From Bacteroidota bacterium (GTDB taxonomy: Bacteria; Bacteroidota; Rhodothermia; Rhodothermales; UBA10348): DNA of 64,000 nt. Positions 16,714-25,494 of the stretch are shown piece by piece; within the stretch, counting starts at the first letter, position 1; the number at the start of each line of letters is the position of its first letter. A program made the position numbers and the translations under genes. The stretch lies in contig JAJCYR010000091.1 in the NCBI GenBank assembly GCA_029262775.1, positions 62,001 to 126,000 of the forward strand. Reading direction: 5' to 3'. The notes under the pieces are model-generated. The model made no database searches, was not told the origin of the DNA, and saw nothing but the letters and a program-made list of their open reading frames with translations.

Positions 16714-18111
16714 TCAGTTCGTAGGTGAACGGGTGGTGCTTTCTGGCCCGTGGGGACCCGGCTCCCGGCCATCACGGCGATCACGACCCCGTAGCCAGAA
16801 CCAGGCAACCGGCAGCCCCGTGAGCACGAACGCCAGGTCGACCAGCGATTCGCGCCACTGGAAGACGGCGCGAAACAACAGGAGTCCGACCACACCCACA
16901 AGATACAGGACGGGCAGCACCGGATAGAGAGGAATCCGGAAGACCTTGTGAGGCTCCCCGTCCGAACTGGTCTCGCCCACTCCCTCGCGCCTGAACTTGA
17001 AAAGAGCAAGCGTCGTCATGGTGTAGAAGATCAGGATGGCGAAAATCATGCCGGCAGCAATGGACTCGAACGAACCCCGCACGACGAGCAGCACGCCGCC
17101 CCAGATGACATGCATTAGGATGGCACGCGTCGGCGTACGGAACCGCGGGTGTACATAATCCAGCGTCTTGAAGAAAAGACCGTCACGCGCCATGGCGTAG
17201 TACACCCGGCTCGACGACAGCATCGTCCCGTTTATCGAGGATATGGCCGATACAATGGCCAGGAGCGCAATCACCGTCGCGCCCACAGATCCAATCATTT
17301 CCTGGGCCACGGCGGCCGCTGGGATGGTGGTCGCCCGGAGCGCATCCATCCCGAGTACGTGGTGATAGATCGTGATCACACTCACGTAAACGCCGATAAC
17401 AATGCCGAGTCCGATGACCATGCTGCGCGGGATTACATCCCTCGGGTTCTTCATTTCCCCGGCCACGTACCCCACACGGTCGAAGCCGGTATGAGTGAAC
17501 ACGATGAGCATGAGCGCGGGAATCAGGTTGGGCAAAAATCCGTCGTCCTTCAGCGGCGCCGACACCGTGTCCAACTGGCTTTCCGATCCGGAGAGCAGGA
17601 ACAGGAAAAGAACCGCGAAGAGGACAAGTCCACCTACTTTCATGACCGTTGTGACGCGCTGGAACAGCGCCGACCAACGCACGCCTACATAATTGAACAC
17701 CCCCAGAAGGGCAATAATCGAAAGCCCCACAAGCGTATGCGAAAAACCCGTGAGCGGCACAAAGAACCCGATATAGTCGCTTGCCACGATCGCCAACCCG
17801 GCCGCCGGACTCGTCCGGATGATGATCAGCTGTGCCCAGCCAAAGAAGAAACCGGCCCAGTCCCCCCAGGCCCGCCGAATGTAGGCATACTCTCCTCCCG
17901 TCGTGGGCATGCGGGTTCCGAGTTCGGCATACACAAGACCGCCCGTGAACACGAACGCTGACACCACGAGCCACGTTGTGAGCACCGCGGAGAATGACCC
18001 GAAATACCCAGCGATCAGGTACGGTGTCGAATAGATGCCGGACCCGATGGTGATCCCGATCAACAGAGCGACCCCATCGAACGTGGTCAGGCTTTTCTTC
18101 AGCGTCGTCAT
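16714..18111 (-). CDS. APC-family amino-acid permease
   Basis: I start at the ATG at 18111 (465 residues) because it begins directly with the family N-terminus (LTTFDGVALLIG); a longer start at 18195 would overlap the divergent promoter region. About twelve membrane helices follow. The first helix has the unwound GITIGSGIYS substrate-binding motif and the sixth the FTHTGFDRVGYVAGEMKNP region typical of the amino acid-polyamine-organocation superfamily. The substrate is not determinable. It leads a minus-strand operon with the aminotransferase, which suggests uptake of the amino acid that the aminotransferase handles (inference). Confidence 0.88.
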   Translation of the reverse strand: MTTLKKSLTTFDGVALLIGITIGSGIYSTPYLIAGYFGSFSAVLTTWLVVSAFVFTGGLVYAELGTRMPTTGGEYAYIRRAWGDWAGFFFGWAQLIIIRTSPAAGLAIVASDYIGFFVPLTGFSHTLVGLSIIALLGVFNYVGVRWSALFQRVTTVMKVGGLVLFAVLFLFLLSGSESQLDTVSAPLKDDGFLPNLIPALMLIVFTHTGFDRVGYVAGEMKNPRDVIPRSMVIGLGIVIGVYVSVITIYHHVLGMDALRATTIPAAAVAQEMIGSVGATVIALLAIVSAISSINGTMLSSSRVYYAMARDGLFFKTLDYVHPRFRTPTRAILMHVIWGGVLLVVRGSFESIAAGMIFAILIFYTMTTLALFKFRREGVGETSSDGEPHKVFRIPLYPVLPVLYLVGVVGLLLFRAVFQWRESLVDLAFVLTGLPVAWFWLRGRDRRDGREPGPHGPESTTRSPTN

Positions 18112-18190
18112 GGGGGTGGCGGACCGGATGGGCGTAATAAGGACAAGTAATAAGGACAACAGGTACTGGGCACAAATGGGCGCTCCATGA

Positions 18191-18198
18191 TACATTGC
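18191..18198 (+). promoter_or_regulatory. Candidate Bacteroidota-type -7 box (TACATTGC)
   Basis: TACATTGC resembles the Bacteroidota -7 element (TAnnTTTG) and lies 12 bp before the preferred ATG of the amidohydrolase gene. The same string TACATTGCAA occurs at 5201-5210 upstream of the lipoprotein gene, also in a divergent intergenic region. No convincing -33 TTTG is correctly spaced in either case, so this is a weak call resting on the shared sequence and position. Confidence 0.25.
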
Positions 18199-18210
18199 AA
18201 TACATCATCC

Positions 18211-19554
18211 ATGCATCCTGCTGTCATGCAAAAACCCCCGCCTGCCCTCACGTCCTTCCTGGCGACACCCTTCCCGGCACTACCTGTACTGGCGATAATC
18301 GCCCTGGTGCTGATCGCACCCCCTGGCGCCACCGCCCAGAATCTCACCGTCCGCGCCGGACACCTCGTCGATGTGGAAGGCGGGTCTGTCCTGCGCGACC
18401 AGGAGATCGTCGTCCGGGACGGCGTCATTGAGCGGATAGGCCCGTGGCGCGGCGGTGTGGGCCATGCGCCTGAAGACAGCGTGCTGGACCTCAGCGACCG
18501 CTACGTCATGCCTGGCCTGTTTGATACGCACACGCACATGTCCCTGGTCGTGGATCGCAAAAAAGACGGCGGCAACTTCTTCGTGACATCGCTCCTCGAC
18601 AATACACCCTACCGGGCCATCCAGGGCGTGGCGAATGCCCGCGACATGCTGGCAGCTGGCTTCACGACCATTCGGGACGTCGGCAACAGTGGTAATTATG
18701 GCGATACGGCGCTCAAGACGGCCATAGCGGAAGGCCTCGTGCCCGGCCCCACCATGCACACCGCCGGGCGCATTATTGCGCCATTCGGAGGCCAGTTCTT
18801 CCTGCAACCCGAGAAGAAATCTCTCGGCGAACCCGAGTATTTCTACGCCGACACGCCTGGTGAAATCGTGAAGGCTGTGCGCGAAAATCTACATTTCGGA
18901 GCCGATTTCATCAAAATAGTAGTCGACGACCAGCGCTACATCTATTCTGTCGATGAAATCAGGCTCTTCGTGGAAGAAGCGCGCCGCGCCGGCACGTACG
19001 TCTCGGCGCACTGCTGGACCGAAGAGGGCGCCCGCAACGCCATCGCCGCGGGCGTGCACACGATCGAACACGGCCCGTACATGTCCAATGAGGTGCTCGA
19101 AGCCGCCAAGGCAGCCGGTGTCTGGATTGTAGGCACCGAGTTCACTGTCGAGGGCCTGTCACAATCATTCACCGGCGACGATTTATCGGCTATTGAAGCG
19201 GAACACGAGGCCTTCGTGGACCGACTTCGCCGATCCCATGCCCTCGGAGTACGGTACGTTTTCGGATCGGACATTGTGTACACCAAGGAAGGCGAGACGC
19301 GCAGTTCGTTGACCTTTACTATTCTGGAAAACTTCCGAAAGGCCGGTATTTCCCCAGCCGATCAGCTTCGCGCCATGACGCTGAACGCCTCGCTCATGAT
19401 GGGTCTGGAGGGGGAGCGCGGACTGATCAAAAAGGGATGGGCGGCCGACATTGTGGCCATGCCGTCCAACCCGCTGGTGGACACGCACGCCCTCGAAGCC
19501 ATTGACGTCGTCCTGAAGAACGGACGCCTGTTCCGAACAGCCGGGGGAATATAG
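18211..19554 (+). CDS. Secreted amidohydrolase (imidazolonepropionase/prolidase-like)
   Basis: Start ATG 18211 gives 447 residues with an N-terminal hydrophobic signal (cleavage after ATAQ). The metal-dependent hydrolase motifs are intact: MPGLFDTHTHM (HxH), GFTTIRDVG, GADFIKIVVDD (bridging Lys), VSAHCWTEEG, HTIEHGPYM and a late FGSDIVY Asp. This resembles the imidazolonepropionase-related or Xaa-Pro dipeptidase group (Sgx9260-like) found in periplasms of many bacteria. The substrate is unknown, possibly a dipeptide or acyl-amino acid. It is transcribed away from the permease and ends 7 bp from the convergent thiD gene. Confidence 0.83.
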   Translation: MHPAVMQKPPPALTSFLATPFPALPVLAIIALVLIAPPGATAQNLTVRAGHLVDVEGGSVLRDQEIVVRDGVIERIGPWRGGVGHAPEDSVLDLSDRYVMPGLFDTHTHMSLVVDRKKDGGNFFVTSLLDNTPYRAIQGVANARDMLAAGFTTIRDVGNSGNYGDTALKTAIAEGLVPGPTMHTAGRIIAPFGGQFFLQPEKKSLGEPEYFYADTPGEIVKAVRENLHFGADFIKIVVDDQRYIYSVDEIRLFVEEARRAGTYVSAHCWTEEGARNAIAAGVHTIEHGPYMSNEVLEAAKAAGVWIVGTEFTVEGLSQSFTGDDLSAIEAEHEAFVDRLRRSHALGVRYVFGSDIVYTKEGETRSSLTFTILENFRKAGISPADQLRAMTLNASLMMGLEGERGLIKKGWAADIVAMPSNPLVDTHALEAIDVVLKNGRLFRTAGGI

Positions 19555-19561
19555 ACAGGCC

Positions 19562-20380
19562 CTACAATCGTGGTGCCGAGACTTCCCTGAGAAAGTGGAA
19601 ATGATCCGTTGGTCCATGTCCCGCCCCGATGGACAAGCCAGCACGGATGGCCTTGGTCACGTAGAGTTTGGCCCTCGCCACCGCCGCGTTCAGGGCCATT
19701 CCCTGCGCCAGGTTTGCGGCAATGGCCGATGCGTACGTACAACCGGTCCCATGCGTGTTTTTCGTGTGGATGCGCTCCTCGCGATATACCCGGAAATCCC
19801 GCCCATCATAGAGCACGTCAATGGCGTAGGTTTCATCTTCCAGATGCCCACCCTTGAGCAGCACGGCGCGTGGACCCATTTCATGGATGATACAGGCCGC
19901 CCGGCGGGCATCAGTCTCGGTCCGGATGGATGACATGCCGGTAAGACGCATGGCTTCCTGGACGTTGGGCGTGCAGACCATTGCCAGAGGCAACATCCGG
20001 TCCCTGAGGGCCGTCATGGCGTGGGGATGGAGCAGGTCAAAACCGCTCTTCGAAATCATGACCGGATCCACAACGAGGTTCCCGACGCCGTAGTGGGCCA
20101 GGCGTTCGGCGACCACCTCGATAATTGCCACCGAAGACAGCATCCCGGTCTTCACGGCGCGAACCGGTAAATCCTCCATGACGGCATCGATCTGCGCGGC
20201 AATGATATCCACAGGCAGGTCCATGGCCTGCGTGACCGCCACGGTATTCTGCGCGGTGATGGCCGTAATGACCGATGCGGCATAAACACCGTTGGCCTGC
20301 ATGCTTTTGATATCGGCCTGGATTCCGGCTCCACCGCCGGAATCACTGCCGGCAATGGTAAGTGCAACGGCTGGCGTCAT
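19562..20380 (-). CDS. thiD: Hydroxymethylpyrimidine/phosphomethylpyrimidine kinase ThiD
   Basis: Start at ATG 20380 (272 residues) because it opens on the conserved [21 protein letters not shown] substrate motif within the usual family length; longer starts add a non-conserved tail. Other ribokinase-fold marks are [17 protein letters not shown] and the anion-hole/catalytic [13 protein letters not shown] near the C-terminus (Asp/Cys region). The enzyme phosphorylates HMP and then HMP-P to give HMP-PP for thiamine assembly in the cytoplasm. It is the last gene of thiO-thiS-thiG-thiE-thiD on the minus strand, 13 bp after thiE. Confidence 0.93.
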   Translation of the reverse strand: MTPAVALTIAGSDSGGGAGIQADIKSMQANGVYAASVITAITAQNTVAVTQAMDLPVDIIAAQIDAVMEDLPVRAVKTGMLSSVAIIEVVAERLAHYGVGNLVVDPVMISKSGFDLLHPHAMTALRDRMLPLAMVCTPNVQEAMRLTGMSSIRTETDARRAACIIHEMGPRAVLLKGGHLEDETYAIDVLYDGRDFRVYREERIHTKNTHGTGCTYASAIAANLAQGMALNAAVARAKLYVTKAIRAGLSIGAGHGPTDHFHFLREVSAPRL

Positions 20381-20393
20381 GGTATGCAGGATA

Positions 20394-21014
20394 TCAGGTT
20401 TCAAGGGCGGTGAGATAGCGGGAGACCGTATCGGTGTGTTCAATGTTCCGTAGCAGACCGGAGTGCGCCGCCACACCGTGGGCGCCCGCGCGCAGACAAT
20501 CGGCCACCCGCTCCGGGGTAATCCCACCAAGGGCGATCACGGGAATCTCGGATACGGCCTGGCAGACCTTTGCCAGAATATCCACGCCCCACCCTTTCTG
20601 TCCGGGATGACTGGGCGACTCGAACACAGGGCTGAACGTGACATATTTCGCGCCATCCCGGAATGCGTCCACCGCCTCGAACCGGGAATGCACCGACGTG
20701 CCCACCAGGTGCTCGTCTCCCAGCACATTCACGGCCTCGGTTGTTGAAACCCCATGGAAACCCGTATGCAGGGGCAGGTTCAGGGCTTCGGCACGGGTCA
20801 GGCGGGAGTTCATGGATATGAGCACGTCGGGATTGATCCGGTACAGATCCCGAAGGAGGGCACCCGTGGCAAATTCAATGGCATCCATCGACGCCTCATG
20901 ATCCCGGAGTTGCACCCAGGGTACGCCCCGCTGAACCGCCATTCGAATCCGGTGCGCCACGTCTTCGCGCGTGAAGCGGTCGGCAATCAGGAGGAGTCTG
21001 GGCAGCGTTTTCAT
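20394..21014 (-). CDS. thiE: Thiamine phosphate synthase ThiE (possibly TenI-like)
   Basis: 206 residues with the TIM-barrel signatures of the ThiE/TenI family: [10 protein letters not shown] (pyrophosphate-binding), [22 protein letters not shown], a [15 protein letters not shown] loop, then GWGVDIL and [13 protein letters not shown]. ThiE joins HMP-PP with thiazole phosphate to form thiamine phosphate; the related TenI is a thiazole tautomerase. The retained QLRDH segment favours synthase, but TenI activity is not excluded because the family is hard to separate. It overlaps thiG by 4 bp (ATGA). Confidence 0.85.
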   Translation of the reverse strand: MKTLPRLLLIADRFTREDVAHRIRMAVQRGVPWVQLRDHEASMDAIEFATGALLRDLYRINPDVLISMNSRLTRAEALNLPLHTGFHGVSTTEAVNVLGDEHLVGTSVHSRFEAVDAFRDGAKYVTFSPVFESPSHPGQKGWGVDILAKVCQAVSEIPVIALGGITPERVADCLRAGAHGVAAHSGLLRNIEHTDTVSRYLTALET

Positions 21015-21814
21015 GTCGGCGTGGCTTCAATGCGACCTTCGAGCGGCGAAGAGGCCTGGGCGTAGCCGCGCCGCGGAATGCGGCCTGCCCGCCACGCCAA
21101 ACGCCCAGCCTCAACGGCAAACCGCATGGCCGTCGCCATTTGGACAGGATGTTTGGCCTGTGATACGGCCGTATTCAGCAGAATCCCATCGTACCCGAGT
21201 TCCATGGCGTGCGCGGCGTCACTGGCGGTCCCGATGCCCGCATCGACCAGAAGAGGAATATCCGGAAGAAATTCGCGGATGAGTGCCAGGTTGAACGGAT
21301 TTGTGAGCCCCATGCCGCTGCCAATGGGAGAGGCAAGGGGCATGACGGCGGCGCACCCCATATCGGCCAGCTTCCGGCACGTAACCGGATCATCATTGGA
21401 ATATGCCATGACCGTGAACCCGGAATCGATCAGGGTCCGTGCGGCTTGGAGGAGCTGCTCCACATCGGGCATAAGGGTCTCGTCGTCTCCAATCACCTCG
21501 AGCTTGATGAGGTTGGTTTCCAGCGCTTCGCGCGCCAGTTCAGCGACGAGAACCGCTTCTCGGGCGGTGTAGCACCCTGCCGTGTTTGGAAGCAGATGGA
21601 TCGGAAGCGAGCGAAGCATGCCAAGCAGACTCTCCCCGGATGTGTCTCCGAGGTTCACGCGCCGAATGGCCACCGTGAGCAGCTCGCTACCGGATGCCTC
21701 GACAGCTTCCATCATGACCTGCGGGCTCGGATATCCGCTGGATCCGATGAGCAGTCTCGACCGGAGTCGCAGGCCGCCGACTTCAAACTGGTCTTCCTGT
21801 TCCATAACGCTCAT
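21011..21814 (-). CDS. thiG: Thiazole synthase ThiG
   Basis: Start at ATG 21814 gives 267 residues and overlaps the thiS stop by 4 bp, which fits the family better than the upstream starts. Signatures: [14 protein letters not shown], a [23 protein letters not shown] helix region, [11 protein letters not shown] with the Schiff-base Lys, [36 protein letters not shown] and [11 protein letters not shown] near the end. ThiG condenses deoxyxylulose-5-phosphate, dehydroglycine and ThiS-thiocarboxylate to make the thiazole ring. Its neighbours thiS and thiO supply the sulfur carrier and, with glycine oxidase, dehydroglycine. Confidence 0.93.
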   Translation of the reverse strand: MSVMEQEDQFEVGGLRLRSRLLIGSSGYPSPQVMMEAVEASGSELLTVAIRRVNLGDTSGESLLGMLRSLPIHLLPNTAGCYTAREAVLVAELAREALETNLIKLEVIGDDETLMPDVEQLLQAARTLIDSGFTVMAYSNDDPVTCRKLADMGCAAVMPLASPIGSGMGLTNPFNLALIREFLPDIPLLVDAGIGTASDAAHAMELGYDGILLNTAVSQAKHPVQMATAMRFAVEAGRLAWRAGRIPRRGYAQASSPLEGRIEATPT

Positions 21815-22032
21815 CCGCCTTGCTGTGCAGTGACAATTTCGACCCGGTCGCCGTGGTTCACAAGTGCCCCGGACCACTCATTCCTGCGAATTACGGTATT
21901 ATTGAGCGCAACAGCAACTCCCCGGACCGTCTCCGGATCGAGACCTTCCGCTCGAACGAGGCCCGAAATGGTCATCCCGGTCCCCAGTGCGCGTTCCTCT
22001 CCGTTGACAAAACAGTGGCGTGCTCTCATGCC
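21811..22032 (-). CDS. thiS: Sulfur-carrier protein ThiS
   Basis: A 73-residue ubiquitin-like protein ending in the Gly-Gly (AQQGG) that is adenylated and converted to the thiocarboxylate. Typical features: [10 protein letters not shown] start, [30 protein letters not shown]. The ATG at 22032 sits inside the last 7 bp of thiO, and the stop overlaps thiG. An in-frame extension further upstream would run into thiO and is rejected. No thiF, which would activate it, is visible in the window. Confidence 0.9.
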   Translation of the reverse strand, partial: GMRARHCFVNGEERALGTGMTISGLVRAEGLDPETVRGVAVALNNTVIRRNEWSGALVNHGDRVEIVTAQQGG

Positions 22033-23165
22033 TGCGTCTGGAATCGGGTGGGAGAAAACGGGTGCATGATGGTTGGCATGTCGCGGCCCAGAAGCGCGTC
22101 GGCGGCAGCATCGGCCGTCGCAGATGACAGGATGACACCGTGACGGTAATGGCCGGTAGCCACGAAAAGTCCAGGTACGGCACTCCAGCCGACGATGGGC
22201 TGGTGGTCCCGACTGCCCGGCCTGAGCCCCACATTGGTCTCCATGACGGGCAGGTCGTGAACTCCTGGCACAAGCTCCCGAGCTCCGTCCAGGATGGACC
22301 ACATGCCCCCTGCCGTAAGCTCCGTATTGAAACCCATTTCCTCACTCGTGGCACCGATCACCAGCCGGCCGTCGGAGCGGGGCACCAGATAGGCCCGGGC
22401 TCCCCGGACCACGTGCTCCAGTTTGAAGGGAGCCTCCATCCGAAGGGTCAGGATCTGCCCTTTGACCGGGCGCACGGGCGGACGCACCTCATCTGGCAGT
22501 CCTGGGACGCCGTGGGACCACGCCCCGGCAGCGAGGACAATCTGCGGTGCCGTCCACTCGGTGTTTCCAGGGGCGGTTCGGACGTGGTGGTTGCTGCCCG
22601 ATGCATCCATCGTGATTTCCGTGACGGCGGTCTGTTCTTCGACGCGACCGCCGAGTTTACGTATGGCGGCGACAAGGGCATGGATGACGGCGCGATTGTC
22701 CACCGAATGGTCATCGGCCGCATAGACGGCCGCGGCAATCCGGGGCGAGAGGAACGGCTCGCGTTCCAGCGCCTCGGCGCGGGTCAGCCACTGCACTTCA
22801 AATCCGTGCTCCTGCTGGAATTCAAACGCACGGCGCAGCGCACGGGCCGCATCCGGATCGCGGGCAACGACCATGGTACCCTCCGATCGGAAATCGACGG
22901 GTATTCCGCTGTCCTCCTCGAGCTCAGATGCAAACGATGCCCACCGAATAACCGAGTGCGTGCATAGCGCATACAGATCGAATTCCTCGTAGCCCACCTC
23001 GGCGGTGGCCGCCAACATACCAGCGGCCATACGGGAGGCATGCGCACCCGCCGTATCGCGTTCCAGTACGGTGACCCGGTGACCGGTCCGGGCCAGTCGC
23101 CATGCTATGGAAAGGCCAATAATGCCCCCCCCTACAATAAGTGTATCTGCATTTCTTGCGCTCAT
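22026..23165 (-). CDS. thiO: Glycine oxidase ThiO
   Basis: 379 residues of the DAO-type FAD flavoenzyme family. The Rossmann motif GGGIIGLSIAWRLARTG lies at residues ~13-29 with the ERD acidic end. Later conserved pieces are VKGQILTLRM, YLVPRSDGRLVIGATSEEMGF and GLRPGSRDHQPIVGW near the C-terminus. Glycine oxidase makes dehydroglycine (and peroxide) for the thiazole, the aerobic alternative to ThiH. It heads the operon (start ATG 23165). I looked for a TPP riboswitch in the 88-bp divergent region and saw no CUGAGA/ACCUGAUC pattern. Confidence 0.9.
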   Translation of the reverse strand: MSARNADTLIVGGGIIGLSIAWRLARTGHRVTVLERDTAGAHASRMAAGMLAATAEVGYEEFDLYALCTHSVIRWASFASELEEDSGIPVDFRSEGTMVVARDPDAARALRRAFEFQQEHGFEVQWLTRAEALEREPFLSPRIAAAVYAADDHSVDNRAVIHALVAAIRKLGGRVEEQTAVTEITMDASGSNHHVRTAPGNTEWTAPQIVLAAGAWSHGVPGLPDEVRPPVRPVKGQILTLRMEAPFKLEHVVRGARAYLVPRSDGRLVIGATSEEMGFNTELTAGGMWSILDGARELVPGVHDLPVMETNVGLRPGSRDHQPIVGWSAVPGLFVATGHYRHGVILSSATADAAADALLGRDMPTIMHPFSPTRFQTQA

Positions 23166-23253
23166 ATCGGGATGGCTACTGTGCGGCAGTGGTCGGTGTT
23201 GCGTAACGTACGCATGGTAATCACTCTATTCCGCACCACGAAGACGGTCAACT

Positions 23254-24381
23254 GTGAAGAGTGTGTATGATACGCTGATAGTGGGCGCAGGTTTGGCTGG
23301 CGCCTGTGCAGCGGCAGCGCTGTCGCGGCACGAATGCGTGCTCCTCGCAGATGCCATTGGCCCCGCCGCTGGAGCCAGTGGCGTGGGTGCAGGACTGGTC
23401 AATCCGCTCATGGCGCGCCGGGCGAATGTGCCGTGGAGGGCCCGGGAAGCCCTTTCGTCGCTACACACCCTCCTCAATGTCACGGAGTACTCAGCGGGAG
23501 CGGGAGCCGGCGCAGGAAGTGCTCCCGGCGTGCTCCGTCCAGCCCAGGACGAGGCGCAGGCGACTGACTTTGAGCGGGCAGCGCGGGACCATCCGGATCT
23601 CGGCACCTGGATTCCGGAGCCCACGGACTGGCCGCACGTTCATGCCCCGTTTGGACTGCTTCGCGTCGACGCTGGCCAATCCGTCTCCATTCCCCGACTG
23701 GTCCGGGCCGCTGTGGACCTGGCGGTGAAGCGCGGAGCAGATACGCTGTTTCCTGCCGCACTCATGTCCTGGCGCCCCGCGGATCAGCCCGGCGCCTTGC
23801 CCCGTCCACCCATCGATGTTAAACTCAACGGCCTGGACACCCCGGTCCGCACACGGCGCCTGCTGCTCTGTCTGGGCAATAACCTCATGCGCCCGTGGTC
23901 GAGCAGCTTCCTGCACGCGAGCCTGCCCCGGCTGCACCTGCATGCCGTCAAAGGACAATCAGTCCGCGTGGCACGGCCCCTGGGCCTGCCTCCTCTGCCC
24001 GCGCTGTCGGGCCATGGGTACATCGTGGACGAGGGCGACACGCTGTTCGTGGGCAGCACCTACGAACATACCTTTGTGGACATGTCCCCCGACCCGGACA
24101 TCGGGGACGCCCTCCTGTCCCGGGCTGCCCGCATGGTTCCCGCCCTCCAAAATGCCCAGATTGTGGAACGGATGGCGGGCTGCCGCGCCACAGTGCCCGG
24201 CACCCGGCTTCCCATGATCGGCCCCGTCCCCGATCAGCCCGACGTGTGGGTTTTTACGGGCCTCGGCTCGAAGGGACTTCTGCTCGCCCCGCTCCTGTCC
24301 GGCGAACTTCACCATTATTTCCGCTCTCCCGCAGCCATTCCGGACGAACTTCAACTTGCCCGATGGCCTCAAAACCGGTAA
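23254..24381 (+). CDS. FAD-dependent oxidoreductase (DAO superfamily)
   Basis: 375 residues with a GTG start. A GxGxxG Rossmann motif (GAGLAGACAAAALS) is at residues ~11-24, followed by a GASGVGAGLVNPLM segment that resembles the oxidoreductase half of MnmC. The C-terminal part has GHGYIVDEGDTLFVGSTYE, RATVPGTRLPMIGPV and GLGSKGLLLAPLLS, which again fit MnmC C-terminal/amino-acid-oxidase domains. Function in tRNA modification is possible but there is no fused methyltransferase, so I leave it unnamed. It is transcribed divergently from the thiamine operon and followed 33 bp later by the aldolase. Confidence 0.78.
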   Translation: MKSVYDTLIVGAGLAGACAAAALSRHECVLLADAIGPAAGASGVGAGLVNPLMARRANVPWRAREALSSLHTLLNVTEYSAGAGAGAGSAPGVLRPAQDEAQATDFERAARDHPDLGTWIPEPTDWPHVHAPFGLLRVDAGQSVSIPRLVRAAVDLAVKRGADTLFPAALMSWRPADQPGALPRPPIDVKLNGLDTPVRTRRLLLCLGNNLMRPWSSSFLHASLPRLHLHAVKGQSVRVARPLGLPPLPALSGHGYIVDEGDTLFVGSTYEHTFVDMSPDPDIGDALLSRAARMVPALQNAQIVERMAGCRATVPGTRLPMIGPVPDQPDVWVFTGLGSKGLLLAPLLSGELHHYFRSPAAIPDELQLARWPQNR

Positions 24382-24414
24382 CATGGGGTAACCAACACAC
24401 TTTCGGATCCATCC

Positions 24415-25494
24415 ATGCCAGATCTATCCATTACCCGCATTGCCGACATCCTTGGCGACGAAGCCACCCTCCTGCTCGACCACCGGAGCACGACCATTGA
24501 CAAGAGTCTCCTGCACCTTCCAGGGCCGGATTTCGTGGAGCGGGTCTGGATGGACTCCGACCGCAGCCCCCAGGTCCTGCGATCCATGCAACAGCTCTTC
24601 GGAAACGGCCGGCTCGGGGGCACGGGATTCATCTCCATTCTTCCGGTCGATCAGGGTATTGAGCACGCTGCCGGCGCCTCGTTTGCCAAGAACCCCATCT
24701 ATTTCGACCCTGAAAACATTGTCAAGCTGGCCATTGAGGGTGGATGCAACGGTGTCGCTTCCACATACGGCGTGCTCGGTGCGGTCGCCCGTCGGTATGC
24801 CCACCGAATTCCGTTCATTATGAAATTCAATCACAATGAACTCCTGACGCACCCCAATACCTACGATCAGATCCTGTTCTCGCGCATCGAGGAGGCCTGG
24901 AATATGGGATGCGTGGGCGTCGGTGCAACGATTTACTTCGGCTCGGAAGAGTCGAATCGCCAGCTTGAGGAGGTCTCCGAGATGTTCGCCATTGCGCACG
25001 AATTCGGACTCATGACCATTCTGTGGTGCTACATGCGCAACTCCGGCTTCAAGGTGGACGGTGTCAACCACGAGTCCAGTGCCGACCTCACAGGACAGGC
25101 CAATCATCTCGGGGCGACCATACAGGCCGACATTCTCAAGCAGAAGCAGCCCACACAGAACGGGGGGTACAGGGCCCTGAACTCGGGCAACTCCAGCTAT
25201 GGAAAACTCGACGAACGCATCTACACGGAGCTTTCTTCAGACCATCCGATAGACCTCACGCGCTACCAGGTGGCCAACGGATACATGGGGCGCGCCGGGC
25301 TCATCAACTCGGGTGGCGCATCGGGAGACAATGACCTGCAACAGGCCGTGAAAACGGCCGTAATCAACAAACGTGCTGGTGGCATGGGCCTGATTTCGGG
25401 TCGGAAGGCATTCCAGCGACCCATGAACGATGGCGTCGACATCCTCAACGCCATCCAGGACATTTACCTCAACAAAGACGTAACCATTGCCTGA
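24415..25494 (+). CDS. fbaB: Class I fructose-bisphosphate aldolase (DhnA/FbaB type)
   Basis: 359 residues matching the bacterial/archaeal DhnA-type class I aldolase group: [48 protein letters not shown], and [14 protein letters not shown] with the likely Schiff-base Lys in the DILK segment. The C-terminal [12 protein letters not shown] and [18 protein letters not shown] are conserved. It cleaves fructose-1,6-bisphosphate into triose phosphates without a metal, in the cytoplasm. It overlaps the downstream AAA gene by 8 bp, suggesting coupled expression of the two. Confidence 0.92.
   Translation: MPDLSITRIADILGDEATLLLDHRSTTIDKSLLHLPGPDFVERVWMDSDRSPQVLRSMQQLFGNGRLGGTGFISILPVDQGIEHAAGASFAKNPIYFDPENIVKLAIEGGCNGVASTYGVLGAVARRYAHRIPFIMKFNHNELLTHPNTYDQILFSRIEEAWNMGCVGVGATIYFGSEESNRQLEEVSEMFAIAHEFGLMTILWCYMRNSGFKVDGVNHESSADLTGQANHLGATIQADILKQKQPTQNGGYRALNSGNSSYGKLDERIYTELSSDHPIDLTRYQVANGYMGRAGLINSGGASGDNDLQQAVKTAVINKRAGGMGLISGRKAFQRPMNDGVDILNAIQDIYLNKDVTIA

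Noticed and set aside
22026..23253. TPP riboswitch before thiO
   Set aside because: No CUGAGA or ACCUGAUCUGG-like segments in the 88-bp leader on the minus strand.
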